From the NCBI GenBank assembly GCA_029863645.1, contig JAOTVA010000002.1:1-64000 (forward strand): a stretch of 64,000 bases of DNA. The letters run 5' to 3'. This document shows, one piece after another, positions 1 to 7,138 of this stretch (the stretch's first letter is position 1; every line of letters starts with the position of its first letter). This stretch comes from Gemmatimonadota bacterium. Its GTDB lineage: Bacteria; Gemmatimonadota; Gemmatimonadetes; Longimicrobiales; Gaopeijiaceae. Made by a program: the position numbers and the translations under genes. The notes under the pieces are model-generated. The model ran no database searches. It saw only the letters and a program-made list of their open reading frames with translations, and was not told where the DNA came from.

Positions 1-330
1 CAGCGAACGTAGATAGGCGACGATCTGCCAGACCGTCTGATCGCTCTGGTTGGCCGCGATGCCTCTCATCTCGGTGTTCGGGATACCATCGCGGACCACG
101 ACGAAGAGGCCGCCGTCCGTGCTGGCCCGTTGGAATCCGTTCGTGAGGTTCGGCCCTCGCTCACCCCCGGTTCCACCGATGCCGTGACACCTCGAACAGT
201 GTCGATCAAAACGCAGCTCGCCGGTCGCGACGTCGCGACCGGTGGTGTAGATGTTGGTGCCTTCTTGGGCGGACAGACCGACCGCGAGTCCCGCCATCGA
301 CGCGACGACGAGTAGGGTTCCCCGAAACAT
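1..330 (-). CDS. c-type cytochrome, C-terminal end outside the window
   Basis: Exported mono-haem cytochrome c, probably a periplasmic electron carrier. The protein begins with a signal peptide (MFRGTLLVVASMAGLAVGLSA, cleavage near residue 21). The haem-attachment motif CSRCH lies at residues 45-49, and Met88 is a plausible sixth ligand. The frame is open through base 1, so the C-terminus lies beyond the window; 110 residues are visible. The start is supported by AGGAGG about 8 bases upstream of the ATG. It is divergent from the NHL-propeller gene at 519. Family assignment is firm; partner enzyme and pathway cannot be read from this fragment. Confidence 0.85.
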   Translation of the reverse strand, partial: MFRGTLLVVASMAGLAVGLSAQEGTNIYTTGRDVATGELRFDRHCSRCHGIGGTGGERGPNLTNGFQRASTDGGLFVVVRDGIPNTEMRGIAANQSDQTVWQIVAYLRSL

Positions 331-518
331 GTCGCACCCTCCTGCCAACGAAGCTCCCCGTGATGAGGCCTATTATGCGGTGTAGAGCGGCGAGGCGCAC
401 GTAGAGGTTCCCGCCAGGGGCTGCAGGCCGGGCTCGACTAGGCCCCCACGGCGTTGCTGAAAGGGTCCCATGCGATTACATCGCAGACGCTGCAGGAACC
501 TCTTTTCGGAGATCTTCG

Positions 519-1559
519 ATGAACCGACGGACGCGGCTGTGTCTCACGGTTGCCGGTGCGGCCATGGCGCTGGCCTGGGCGAGTCCTCTGTACGCCCAGT
601 CGAGGGCGCGCGCGACGGGCGTCCCGACGATTCCACACGAGGCCGTCGAGGGCTTCATCAAGCTCCCGGACGGGCTGTACTTCGGTGAGGGAATCGGCGT
701 AGCTACCAACTCCCAGGGCCACGTCTTCGTCTACCATCGGAGTGGTGATACGCGCCTCTTCGAATTCGACGCTAACGGGAACTTTGTGCGCGAGATCGGC
801 GCCGGCCTCTACGGCATGGAGATGGCCCACAAGGTGCGCGTCGACCGTGACGACAATATCTGGGTCGTCGACGAGGGATCGAACATGGTCATCAAGTTCA
901 ATGCCGAGGGCAGGGTCGATATGGTGCTCGGCCGACGTCCACCGGCATCCGTCGGCGCCGTGCCGACCGACAACTCCGGGCCGGACGAGCGCTACCTGTT
1001 CGCGCGTCCGACGGACGTCACGTGGGACCCAGACGGCAACATCTACGTCACCGACGGCTACTACAACCACCGCATGGTGAAGTATTCGCCGGACGGCCGG
1101 TATCTGGGCCAGGTGGGCGGTGGTCAAAGGGGTAACGGCGTCGACGAGCTCAGCACGCCCCACACGATTGCATCAGACGACCAAGGCAACATCTACGTTG
1201 GCGACCGCGGCAACGCGCGCGTGAAGGTGTACAGCAGCGACCTGCAGCTGCTGAGGATGTACGAGGACACGGGAAACCCCTGGGAGATCTGCATCTCTGA
1301 GGGGCCGCATCAGTACCTCTTCGTATCGAACTCGAACCCTGACAGCAATCCGGCCGCGTCCTGGAACCAGACGGGCGAGATCTACAAGATGGAGCTCGAC
1401 GGGACGATCATCGGCCGCTTCGGCGAGGCCGGGAAGAACCCTGGGCAGTTCCAGACGATTCACGGGTTGGATTGCCGGAATCCCAACGAGCTATACACGT
1501 CCGAGATTTCGGCCTGGAGAGTCCAGAAGATTCTCGTAGGCAACACGCCAGTTTCCTGA
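519..1559 (+). CDS. secreted NHL-repeat beta-propeller protein
   Basis: 346-residue exported protein with a Sec signal peptide ending in LYAQ (about residue 27), followed by repeated NHL/six-bladed-propeller strands of the type 'VRVDRDDNIWVVDEGSN' and 'PDGNIYVTDGYYNHRMVKYSPDG'. Such propellers act as extracytoplasmic binding scaffolds or, in some relatives, amidating lyases or lactonases; nothing here fixes a substrate. GGAG lies 8 bases before the ATG. The next gene (1601) is a clear paralogue in tandem, and a third, more distant one is at 15781-16731. The tandem pair is probably co-transcribed, with a 41-base gap. Function unknown. Confidence 0.85.
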   Translation: MNRRTRLCLTVAGAAMALAWASPLYAQSRARATGVPTIPHEAVEGFIKLPDGLYFGEGIGVATNSQGHVFVYHRSGDTRLFEFDANGNFVREIGAGLYGMEMAHKVRVDRDDNIWVVDEGSNMVIKFNAEGRVDMVLGRRPPASVGAVPTDNSGPDERYLFARPTDVTWDPDGNIYVTDGYYNHRMVKYSPDGRYLGQVGGGQRGNGVDELSTPHTIASDDQGNIYVGDRGNARVKVYSSDLQLLRMYEDTGNPWEICISEGPHQYLFVSNSNPDSNPAASWNQTGEIYKMELDGTIIGRFGEAGKNPGQFQTIHGLDCRNPNELYTSEISAWRVQKILVGNTPVS

Positions 1560-1600
1560 TCGCCACAGACTGAGGCTGCTGGAGCGGCCGGGAGAACGAT

Positions 1601-2650
1601 ATGCGAAGGTTCTTGCACTGCTTGACGGCGATAGTTGGTCTCGCTGCTGCCGGAGCGGTATCAGCGCAGACGAACGCGCCGGCGATTCGGTACCAGGCGG
1701 AGGACGCTCTGAGCGGCTTCCCGAACGACATCCATCTCGGCGAGGCGGCCGGTGTCGCCCGGAACTCGGCAGGCGAGATCTTCGTCTACACGCGGACCGG
1801 CAACCCGTCGCTTTCGCTCGGCACCTCGCGGTATATGTCGCGCTCGGGATCGAGGGTGTTCAAGTTCGACTCGCGCGGTCGGTACGAGAGGGAGATGGGC
1901 CAGGAGATCTACGGGGCGCTCTTCGCTCAGCAGGTCCGCGTCGATCGCGACGACAACATCTGGATCGTCGACCAGATGTCCGGGCAGGTGGTCAAGTTCG
2001 ACCCCGCCGGCCGTATTCAAATGGTCTTGAGCCGAAAGCCCGAGTCGATGGCGCTTCCGGCCAATCCTCCGGGTTCGGGCCGTGGCGGTCGCGGGGCATC
2101 AGAGGGCGAGTCGTTCCGTGGTCCGACGGACGTCGCATGGGATTCACGCGGTAACATCTACGTCGCCGACGGCATACAGAATGCGCGGATCGCCAAATAC
2201 GATCCCGAGGGGCGATGGATCGCTAACCTGGGAGACCGCGGGAATATGCCGGGACAGTTCGACGTCGTGCATGGGCTCGCGATCGACGCCCAAGACCGAC
2301 TCTACGTGGCCGACTACGGGAACCGCCGCATCCAGGTACTCGACTCGAACGGCAACTTCATTCGGGAGATCGGTGGCGTGGGCGCGCCCATGGCGATCTG
2401 TATCACGCCGGGACCGAACCAGCTCCTTTATGTGTCGAACTCGAACCCAGCCGAGGATCCGTTTATCAACGGAGAGATCTACGAGGTGCGGCTCGACGGT
2501 ACGATTACCGGACGGTTCGGGGAGGCCGGCAAGCTGATCGGGCAGTTCGGAATGGTCAACGCGATCGACTGCAGGAATCCTCGGCAACTCCTGATCGGCG
2601 AGCTCGGCAATTGGCGCGTCCAGAGGGTGAACCTTCGCCCGATGCAGTAG
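1601..2650 (+). CDS. secreted NHL-repeat beta-propeller protein, tandem paralogue
   Basis: 349-residue exported propeller, paralogous to the preceding gene. Both share the 'VRVDRDDNIWIVD' blade, the 'GNIYVADG' blade, the 'LYVSNSNP' strand and a C-terminal 'DGTITGRFGEAGK..GQF' blade. The signal peptide is residues 1-23, ending VSAQ. It differs from its neighbour by a Gly-rich insert near residues 155-170. A good ribosome-binding site (GGGAGAA) precedes the ATG. The pair most likely arose by local duplication. No catalytic residues could be assigned. Confidence 0.85.
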   Translation: MRRFLHCLTAIVGLAAAGAVSAQTNAPAIRYQAEDALSGFPNDIHLGEAAGVARNSAGEIFVYTRTGNPSLSLGTSRYMSRSGSRVFKFDSRGRYEREMGQEIYGALFAQQVRVDRDDNIWIVDQMSGQVVKFDPAGRIQMVLSRKPESMALPANPPGSGRGGRGASEGESFRGPTDVAWDSRGNIYVADGIQNARIAKYDPEGRWIANLGDRGNMPGQFDVVHGLAIDAQDRLYVADYGNRRIQVLDSNGNFIREIGGVGAPMAICITPGPNQLLYVSNSNPAEDPFINGEIYEVRLDGTITGRFGEAGKLIGQFGMVNAIDCRNPRQLLIGELGNWRVQRVNLRPMQ

Positions 2651-2704
2651 GCGTGCGGCCGGGTTGTTGCCCTCGCTCTCAGGCGCCGTGACGGAAGCAT
2701 ATCT

Positions 2705-2918
2705 ATGGCGAGGATCCTCATTGTGGACGATGACGAGACGGACCTGGTTGGGCTGTCCTCCATCTTGGAGCAGGCCGGCCATTCCGTCGTCACGGCCCGT
2801 GACGGCGACGGGGCAGCTCGAGGCGTCGAAGAACTTCGGTGCGCGTGCCGTTCTCACGAAGCCCATCGACAAGGGGCAGTTCCTCGCCGCCGTCGACGAG
2901 GTCGTCTGCTCTGAATAG
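2705..2918 (+). pseudogene. decayed response-regulator receiver domain
   Basis: The first frame (from the ATG at 2705) gives a perfect receiver N-terminus: MARILIVDDDETDLVGLSS, with the acidic DDD pocket. Homology then leaves that frame near 2810-2820 and resumes in another frame as GARAVLTKPIDKGQFLAAVDEVV, which carries the conserved switch Lys-Pro. The middle of a normal roughly 120-residue receiver, including the phospho-acceptor Asp strand, is absent. About 140 bases are therefore missing together with a frame change. I read it as a pseudogene from an internal deletion; an assembly error is possible but would have to remove a large in-gene segment. No cognate kinase is nearby. Confidence 0.7.
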
Positions 2919-2953
2919 AGAGAAGTGGGAGCCGCCTGATACAGGAGCGAAGA

Positions 2954-4240
2954 GTGCACATTGAAAGATGGCTGGGAACGACGGCAACGGGTTTGGTTCT
3001 CGGTCTGGCGGCCTGCACCGGAGGCCCGACTGGGGAAGCGCCGGTGTCTGACGCTGGCCTGATGTACAGCGAGGGGCCGACGACGACGGATCCAAACGCG
3101 ATCCGACCCATCACGATCTCTGTCCCGGACGCGGTTCTCGACGACCTCCACGCCCGACTCGATCGCACTCGACTCCCTGACCAGATTCCGGGCACGGATT
3201 GGGACTACGGCACCAACCTGGCCTATATGGGGGAGCTCCTACCGTACTGGCGGAACGACTTCGACTGGCGCACGCAGGAGCGCCGCATCAACGAGTTCGA
3301 CAACTTCGTGACGGCCGTCGACGGGGTCGACGTTCATTTCATCCATGCCCGGTCGTCCAACCCCGACGCGGTCCCCTTGTTGCTGACCCACGGATGGCCC
3401 GGGTCCTTCGTGGAATTCCTAGACCTGGTGGGGCCGCTGACCGATCCTGCGGCCCACGGCGGGAATGCAGCCGATGCCTTCCACGTCGTGGTCCCGTCAC
3501 TCCCAGGATTTGGATTTTCGGGCAAGCCTACGCAGCGGGGCTACAGCCCCGAGCGGATGGCGCATGTCCTGGCGGGACTCATGGAACGCCTCGGTTACGA
3601 TCGCTACGGTCTGCAGGGCGGCGACTGGGGAGCCATCATCGGCCGAGCCCACGCGGGCAACTATCCCGACCGTGTAATTGGGCTCCACTCCAACTTCATC
3701 CTGGGGGGTCCTCCAGCTGGCGGCGATCCCAGCGAGGGCGTTCCGGCCGCCGAGCTGCAACAGCGCCAGGAACGTGTGGCGGCGTTCGCCGAGGGAAGCG
3801 CCTACCAGGACATTCAAGGCACGAAACCGCAGTCACTCGGCTACGGCCTCAACGACTCGCCTTCCGGACTCGCGGCCTGGATCGTCGAGAAGTTTCACGG
3901 ATGGAGCGACAACGACGGCACGGTGGACAGCGCGTTCACCAAGGATCAGATCCTCACCAACATCACGCTCTACTGGGTGACGCAGACCATTACGTCGTCG
4001 ACCAGGATCTACTACGAATCACGCCACACGCCGACGGCTCGCCCGGTTCGCTACGTCGAGGTCCCCACGGGCGCTGCGGTTTTCCCCGAGGAGATCTATT
4101 TCACGCCGAGGCGGTGGGCAGAGGCGAACTTCAACATCGTGCGGTGGACCGTCATGCCGAGGGGAGGTCACTTCGCCGCATTGGAGGAGCCGGAGCTACT
4201 CACGGATGATGTGCGTGCGTTCTTCAGGGAGCTCAGGTAG
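2954..4240 (+). CDS. epoxide hydrolase family lipoprotein
   Basis: 428-residue alpha/beta hydrolase with the N-terminal epoxide-hydrolase (EHN) domain at about residues 50-160. Visible motifs are the oxyanion-hole HGWPG at 146-150, the nucleophile-elbow Asp224 in GGDWGA, and a catalytic His near 406 in GGHFAALEEPE. Enzymes of this family open epoxides to diols through an Asp ester. The GTG start is chosen because the product begins with a short hydrophobic segment ending LAAC (Cys21), a lipobox. It is preceded by AGGAG. Family members are usually cytosolic or microsomal, so a lipid-anchored form is unusual. It is convergent with metZ six bases away. Substrate unknown. Confidence 0.88.
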   Translation: MHIERWLGTTATGLVLGLAACTGGPTGEAPVSDAGLMYSEGPTTTDPNAIRPITISVPDAVLDDLHARLDRTRLPDQIPGTDWDYGTNLAYMGELLPYWRNDFDWRTQERRINEFDNFVTAVDGVDVHFIHARSSNPDAVPLLLTHGWPGSFVEFLDLVGPLTDPAAHGGNAADAFHVVVPSLPGFGFSGKPTQRGYSPERMAHVLAGLMERLGYDRYGLQGGDWGAIIGRAHAGNYPDRVIGLHSNFILGGPPAGGDPSEGVPAAELQQRQERVAAFAEGSAYQDIQGTKPQSLGYGLNDSPSGLAAWIVEKFHGWSDNDGTVDSAFTKDQILTNITLYWVTQTITSSTRIYYESRHTPTARPVRYVEVPTGAAVFPEEIYFTPRRWAEANFNIVRWTVMPRGGHFAALEEPELLTDDVRAFFRELR

Positions 4241-4246
4241 GGCGGC

Positions 4247-5425
4247 TCAGTCCCGGGACCGCTCCAGGGCCTGCTCGACGTCGGCGATGATGTCGCTCGG
4301 ATCCTCCAACCCGACGGAGATCCGCACGAGGCCCGGCGTAATGCGCACCGCCTGGCTCTCCTCTTCGGAGAGCTTGGCGTGGGTCGTGGACGACGGGTGG
4401 CTGACGATCGTGCGCGTGTCGCCCAAGTTCGCCGTCATCGAGCACATTTCGATGGCGTCCAGAAATCGCTTCCCCTGCGCGAGCCCTCCGTCGAGGGTGA
4501 ACGCCAGCACCGCACCACCGCCCGACATCTGCCGTTTCGCTACCTCGTACTGCGGGTGCGACGGCAGGAACGGGTAACGCACGGCGCTCAGGCCAGACTG
4601 CCTCTCGAGCCACTTCGCGATCACCAGCGCGTTCTCCGAGTGCTTCTCCATGCGAAGAGCGAGCGTCTCCACGCTCTTGGAGAGCACCCAAGCGTTGAAC
4701 GGCGACAGGGCTGGGCCGGTGGCCCGGCAAAAGTCGAAGATCTCCTTCACGAGGTCAGCATCTCCGACGACCACACCACCCATGACCCGACCCTGACCGT
4801 CGATGAACTTCGTCGCCGAGTGAATCGACAGATGCGCCCCGTAATCGATCGGGCGCTGCAGCACCGGTGTCGCGAAGCAGTTGTCGACGGCGAGGATCGC
4901 ACCGGACTCTTTTGCCAGCGCGCTGAGCCGCTCCAGATCCACCAGGTCCACAGCGGGATTTGTGGGCGTCTCGACGAAGATCAGCTTCGTGTTGTCCTGG
5001 ACCGCCTCGGGCCACGCGTCGGGATTCAACGCATCGATGTACGTGTGCGAGATGCCCCAACGCGGCAAGATCTTCGTCAGGATCGTGTGCGTGGAACCGA
5101 ACAGGGAGCGACACGCCAAGATATGATCGCCGGAGGACAGTAGCGCGCCGAACGTCGAGAACACGGCCGCCATTCCGGTCGCGGTCGAATGTCCGGCCTC
5201 GGCGCCCTCCAGGTGCGCGATCTTCTCGGACAGCTCGGCCACGTTGGGATTCGTGAACCGGCTGTAGATGTTGCGATCGATGTCCCCGGCGAAGGCCGCT
5301 CGCATCTCTTCGCTATCGTCGAAGACGAAGCTCGACGTGGCGAAGATCGGCACCGAATGTTCTCGGTGTTGCGTGACTTCCGCCTGGATGCGTACGGCCC
5401 GCGTCTGGGGCTTCTGATCGCTCAT
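4247..5425 (-). CDS. metZ: O-succinyl/O-acetylhomoserine sulfhydrylase
   Basis: 392-residue PLP enzyme of the Cys/Met-metabolism family, which makes homocysteine from an activated homoserine ester and sulfide in methionine synthesis. The PLP lysine is Lys206 in SIHSATKFIDGQGR, a signature typical of MetZ. Other conserved pieces are the N-terminal 'FATSSFVF' and 'YSRFTNP' and the 'VETPTNP' phosphate/PLP region. It is the last gene of an ilvN-ilvC-metZ series, three bases after ilvC. This groups branched-chain and methionine synthesis. Distinguishing a succinyl from an acetyl ester substrate is not possible by eye. Confidence 0.9.
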   Translation of the reverse strand: MSDQKPQTRAVRIQAEVTQHREHSVPIFATSSFVFDDSEEMRAAFAGDIDRNIYSRFTNPNVAELSEKIAHLEGAEAGHSTATGMAAVFSTFGALLSSGDHILACRSLFGSTHTILTKILPRWGISHTYIDALNPDAWPEAVQDNTKLIFVETPTNPAVDLVDLERLSALAKESGAILAVDNCFATPVLQRPIDYGAHLSIHSATKFIDGQGRVMGGVVVGDADLVKEIFDFCRATGPALSPFNAWVLSKSVETLALRMEKHSENALVIAKWLERQSGLSAVRYPFLPSHPQYEVAKRQMSGGGAVLAFTLDGGLAQGKRFLDAIEMCSMTANLGDTRTIVSHPSSTTHAKLSEEESQAVRITPGLVRISVGLEDPSDIIADVEQALERSRD

Positions 5426-5428
5426 GGG

Positions 5429-6478
5429 CTAGTCGGACGACTCCGGCCTCAGGGCGCGTACCGCCTTGCCAGCCCGCCAAATCTCTTCGCCCGCGAGGTC
5501 GGCGAGCTCCTTCTCCAAACGGTCGCGGTAATCGGGCGCGCTGCACGACTCGATGACGATGCGCGCCTCGTTGCCGGAAGCGACGCTGTCATAGAGCTCC
5601 TCGAAAAGGGGCGCGACCGCTTCGCGGAATTTGTGACGCCAGTCCAACGCGCCCCGCTGCGCCGTGGTCGACGTATTGGCGTACATCCAGTCCATCCCGT
5701 TCTCGGCGACGAGCGGCATTAGGCTCTGCGTGAGCTCTTCCACCGTCTCGTTGAACGCCTCGGACGGCGAATGCCCACGTTTTCTGAGGCAATTGAACTG
5801 CGCCTCGAAGACCCCAGCGATGGCGCCCATCAGAATGCCGCGCTCGCCCGTCAGGTCGGAGTAGACCTCTTTTCGAAAATCGGTCTCGAAGAGGTAGCCC
5901 GAGCCAACGCCGATACCCAACGAGATGACGCGCTCCTTCGCGCGCCCCGTCCCGTCCTGGAAGATCGCGTAGCTCGAGTTGAGCCCCTTCCCGGCGAGGA
6001 AGAGCCGCCGGAGCGACGTGCCCGAGCCCTTGGGAGCGACGAGAACGACGTCGATGCCCTCGGGCGGCACGATGCCCGTGTCCTCCTTGAACGTGATTCC
6101 GAAGCCGTGGGAGAAGTACAGGCACTTCCCGGGTGTAAGGTGCTTCTTGACCGTGTCCCAAAGGGCGATCTGGCCAGCGTCGGAGAGCAGGTACTGGATA
6201 ATCGTACCGCGCTTGGCGGCCTCCTCGATCTCAAAGAGCGTCTCACCCTCGACCCATCCGTCGGCGAGCGCCTTGTCCCACGTCTTCGAGCCCTTGCGCT
6301 GCCCTACGATGACGTTGAAGCCGTTGTCGCGGAGGTTCAGCGCCTGTCCCGGCCCCTGAACACCGTAGCCCAACACGGCGATGGTCTCGTCCTTGAGCGC
6401 CTCGCGCGCCTTCGTCAGTGGCCACTCGTCGCGAGTGATCACGTTTTCCACTTCGTCGCCAAACTGAATCTGCGCCAT
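5429..6478 (-). CDS. ilvC: ketol-acid reductoisomerase
   Basis: 349-residue NAD(P)H-dependent enzyme converting acetolactate (or acetohydroxybutyrate) to the dihydroxy acid, the second common step of valine/isoleucine synthesis. The Rossmann motif GYGVQGPGQALNLRD lies near residue 38. Mg2+-binding acidic residues sit in 'DLTGERGILMGAIAGVFEAQ', and '[13 protein letters not shown]' follows in the all-helical domain. The length fits a class I enzyme with a single C-terminal domain. It lies between ilvN (21-base gap) and metZ (3-base gap) on the same strand, so the three are probably one operon. Confidence 0.93.
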   Translation of the reverse strand: MAQIQFGDEVENVITRDEWPLTKAREALKDETIAVLGYGVQGPGQALNLRDNGFNVIVGQRKGSKTWDKALADGWVEGETLFEIEEAAKRGTIIQYLLSDAGQIALWDTVKKHLTPGKCLYFSHGFGITFKEDTGIVPPEGIDVVLVAPKGSGTSLRRLFLAGKGLNSSYAIFQDGTGRAKERVISLGIGVGSGYLFETDFRKEVYSDLTGERGILMGAIAGVFEAQFNCLRKRGHSPSEAFNETVEELTQSLMPLVAENGMDWMYANTSTTAQRGALDWRHKFREAVAPLFEELYDSVASGNEARIVIESCSAPDYRDRLEKELADLAGEEIWRAGKAVRALRPESSD

Positions 6479-6499
6479 GTCCCTATCCCTTTGTGTGTC

Positions 6500-7006
6500 T
6501 CAGTCGTCCAAGTGTGCGTCAAGAATCGGCGCTCCACGGGCCATCGCCATGGCCCCGGAGCGGACCACCGTCTCGATCTCCCCGAGATCGTCGAGCTCGT
6601 CCATGAAAGCATCGATCTCTGGCCCGTTGCCAACCAGTTCCAAGGTGCCGTGCCCTTCGTCGTAGCCCAGTACGTGCCCCCCGAACGCGTCCAGGAGGGA
6701 GGCGAGTCGGGCGCGGGCTGTCTCCGGCGCTCGCACCTTGAAGAGCGCCAGCTCGCGCTCGATGTGGTCCTTGCCGGTCATGTCTACGATGCTCACCACG
6801 TCCACCAACTTCCCCAGTTGCTTGGAGATCTGGTTGATGACCGCGTCGGAGCCGACGGTGACGAGGGTCAAGCGAGAAACCGCCGCGTTGTCCGTCGGGG
6901 CCACGTTCAGGCTCTCGATGTTGTAGCCACGCGTGGAGAACAGGTTCGCCACGCGGGATAAGGCCCCCGCCTGGTTCTCGAGCAAGATAGAGATGATGTG
7001 CCGCAT
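6500..7006 (-). CDS. ilvN: acetolactate synthase, regulatory (small) subunit
   Basis: 168-residue regulatory subunit of acetohydroxyacid synthase. It has an N-terminal ACT domain (MRHIISILLENQAGALSRVA) that normally binds valine for feedback inhibition, then the IlvN C-terminal domain. The start at 7006 is chosen because family proteins begin with exactly this strand; a longer open frame to 7054 adds 16 non-homologous residues. It heads the ilvN-ilvC-metZ operon. The catalytic subunit ilvB lies divergently 132 bases away instead of upstream in the same operon, which is an unusual arrangement. Confidence 0.9.
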   Translation of the reverse strand: MRHIISILLENQAGALSRVANLFSTRGYNIESLNVAPTDNAAVSRLTLVTVGSDAVINQISKQLGKLVDVVSIVDMTGKDHIERELALFKVRAPETARARLASLLDAFGGHVLGYDEGHGTLELVGNGPEIDAFMDELDDLGEIETVVRSGAMAMARGAPILDAHLDD

Positions 7007-7138
7007 GATTCGTGCGTTGGTGGTGCCCCGTGGATCGTCCCCGGGGGGCGCCAAGTTCGCCCCAGGAGCGCGCCTATTGCAATGGGCCCGGTCGTCGTCG
7101 AGCTTGCAGGTCCTCTAAACGCAGCCGACGCACGAGCC

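Noticed and set aside
331-518. Promoter for the cytochrome c gene (CATAAT-like box on the minus strand) and for the NHL gene
   Set aside because: A -10-like match exists on the minus strand but no acceptable -35 at the right distance; not reported as a feature.
438-1163. 241-residue open frame on the minus strand over the first NHL gene
   Set aside because: Composition is Arg/Val/His-rich shadow coding, with no domain and no ribosome-binding site; it is antisense to a clear gene.
2144-3151. 335-residue minus-strand frame across the second NHL gene, the receiver remnant and the hydrolase start
   Set aside because: Antisense to three supported features and of low-complexity Arg-rich composition; a high-GC shadow.
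5771-6961. 396-residue plus-strand frame opposite ilvC and ilvN
   Set aside because: Mirrors the codons of two certain genes; no recognisable fold.
6998-7138. Extended N-terminus for ilvB from ATG 6998
   Set aside because: It would overlap ilvN by nine bases and adds 47 residues unlike any acetolactate synthase; chance openness in high-GC sequence is more likely.
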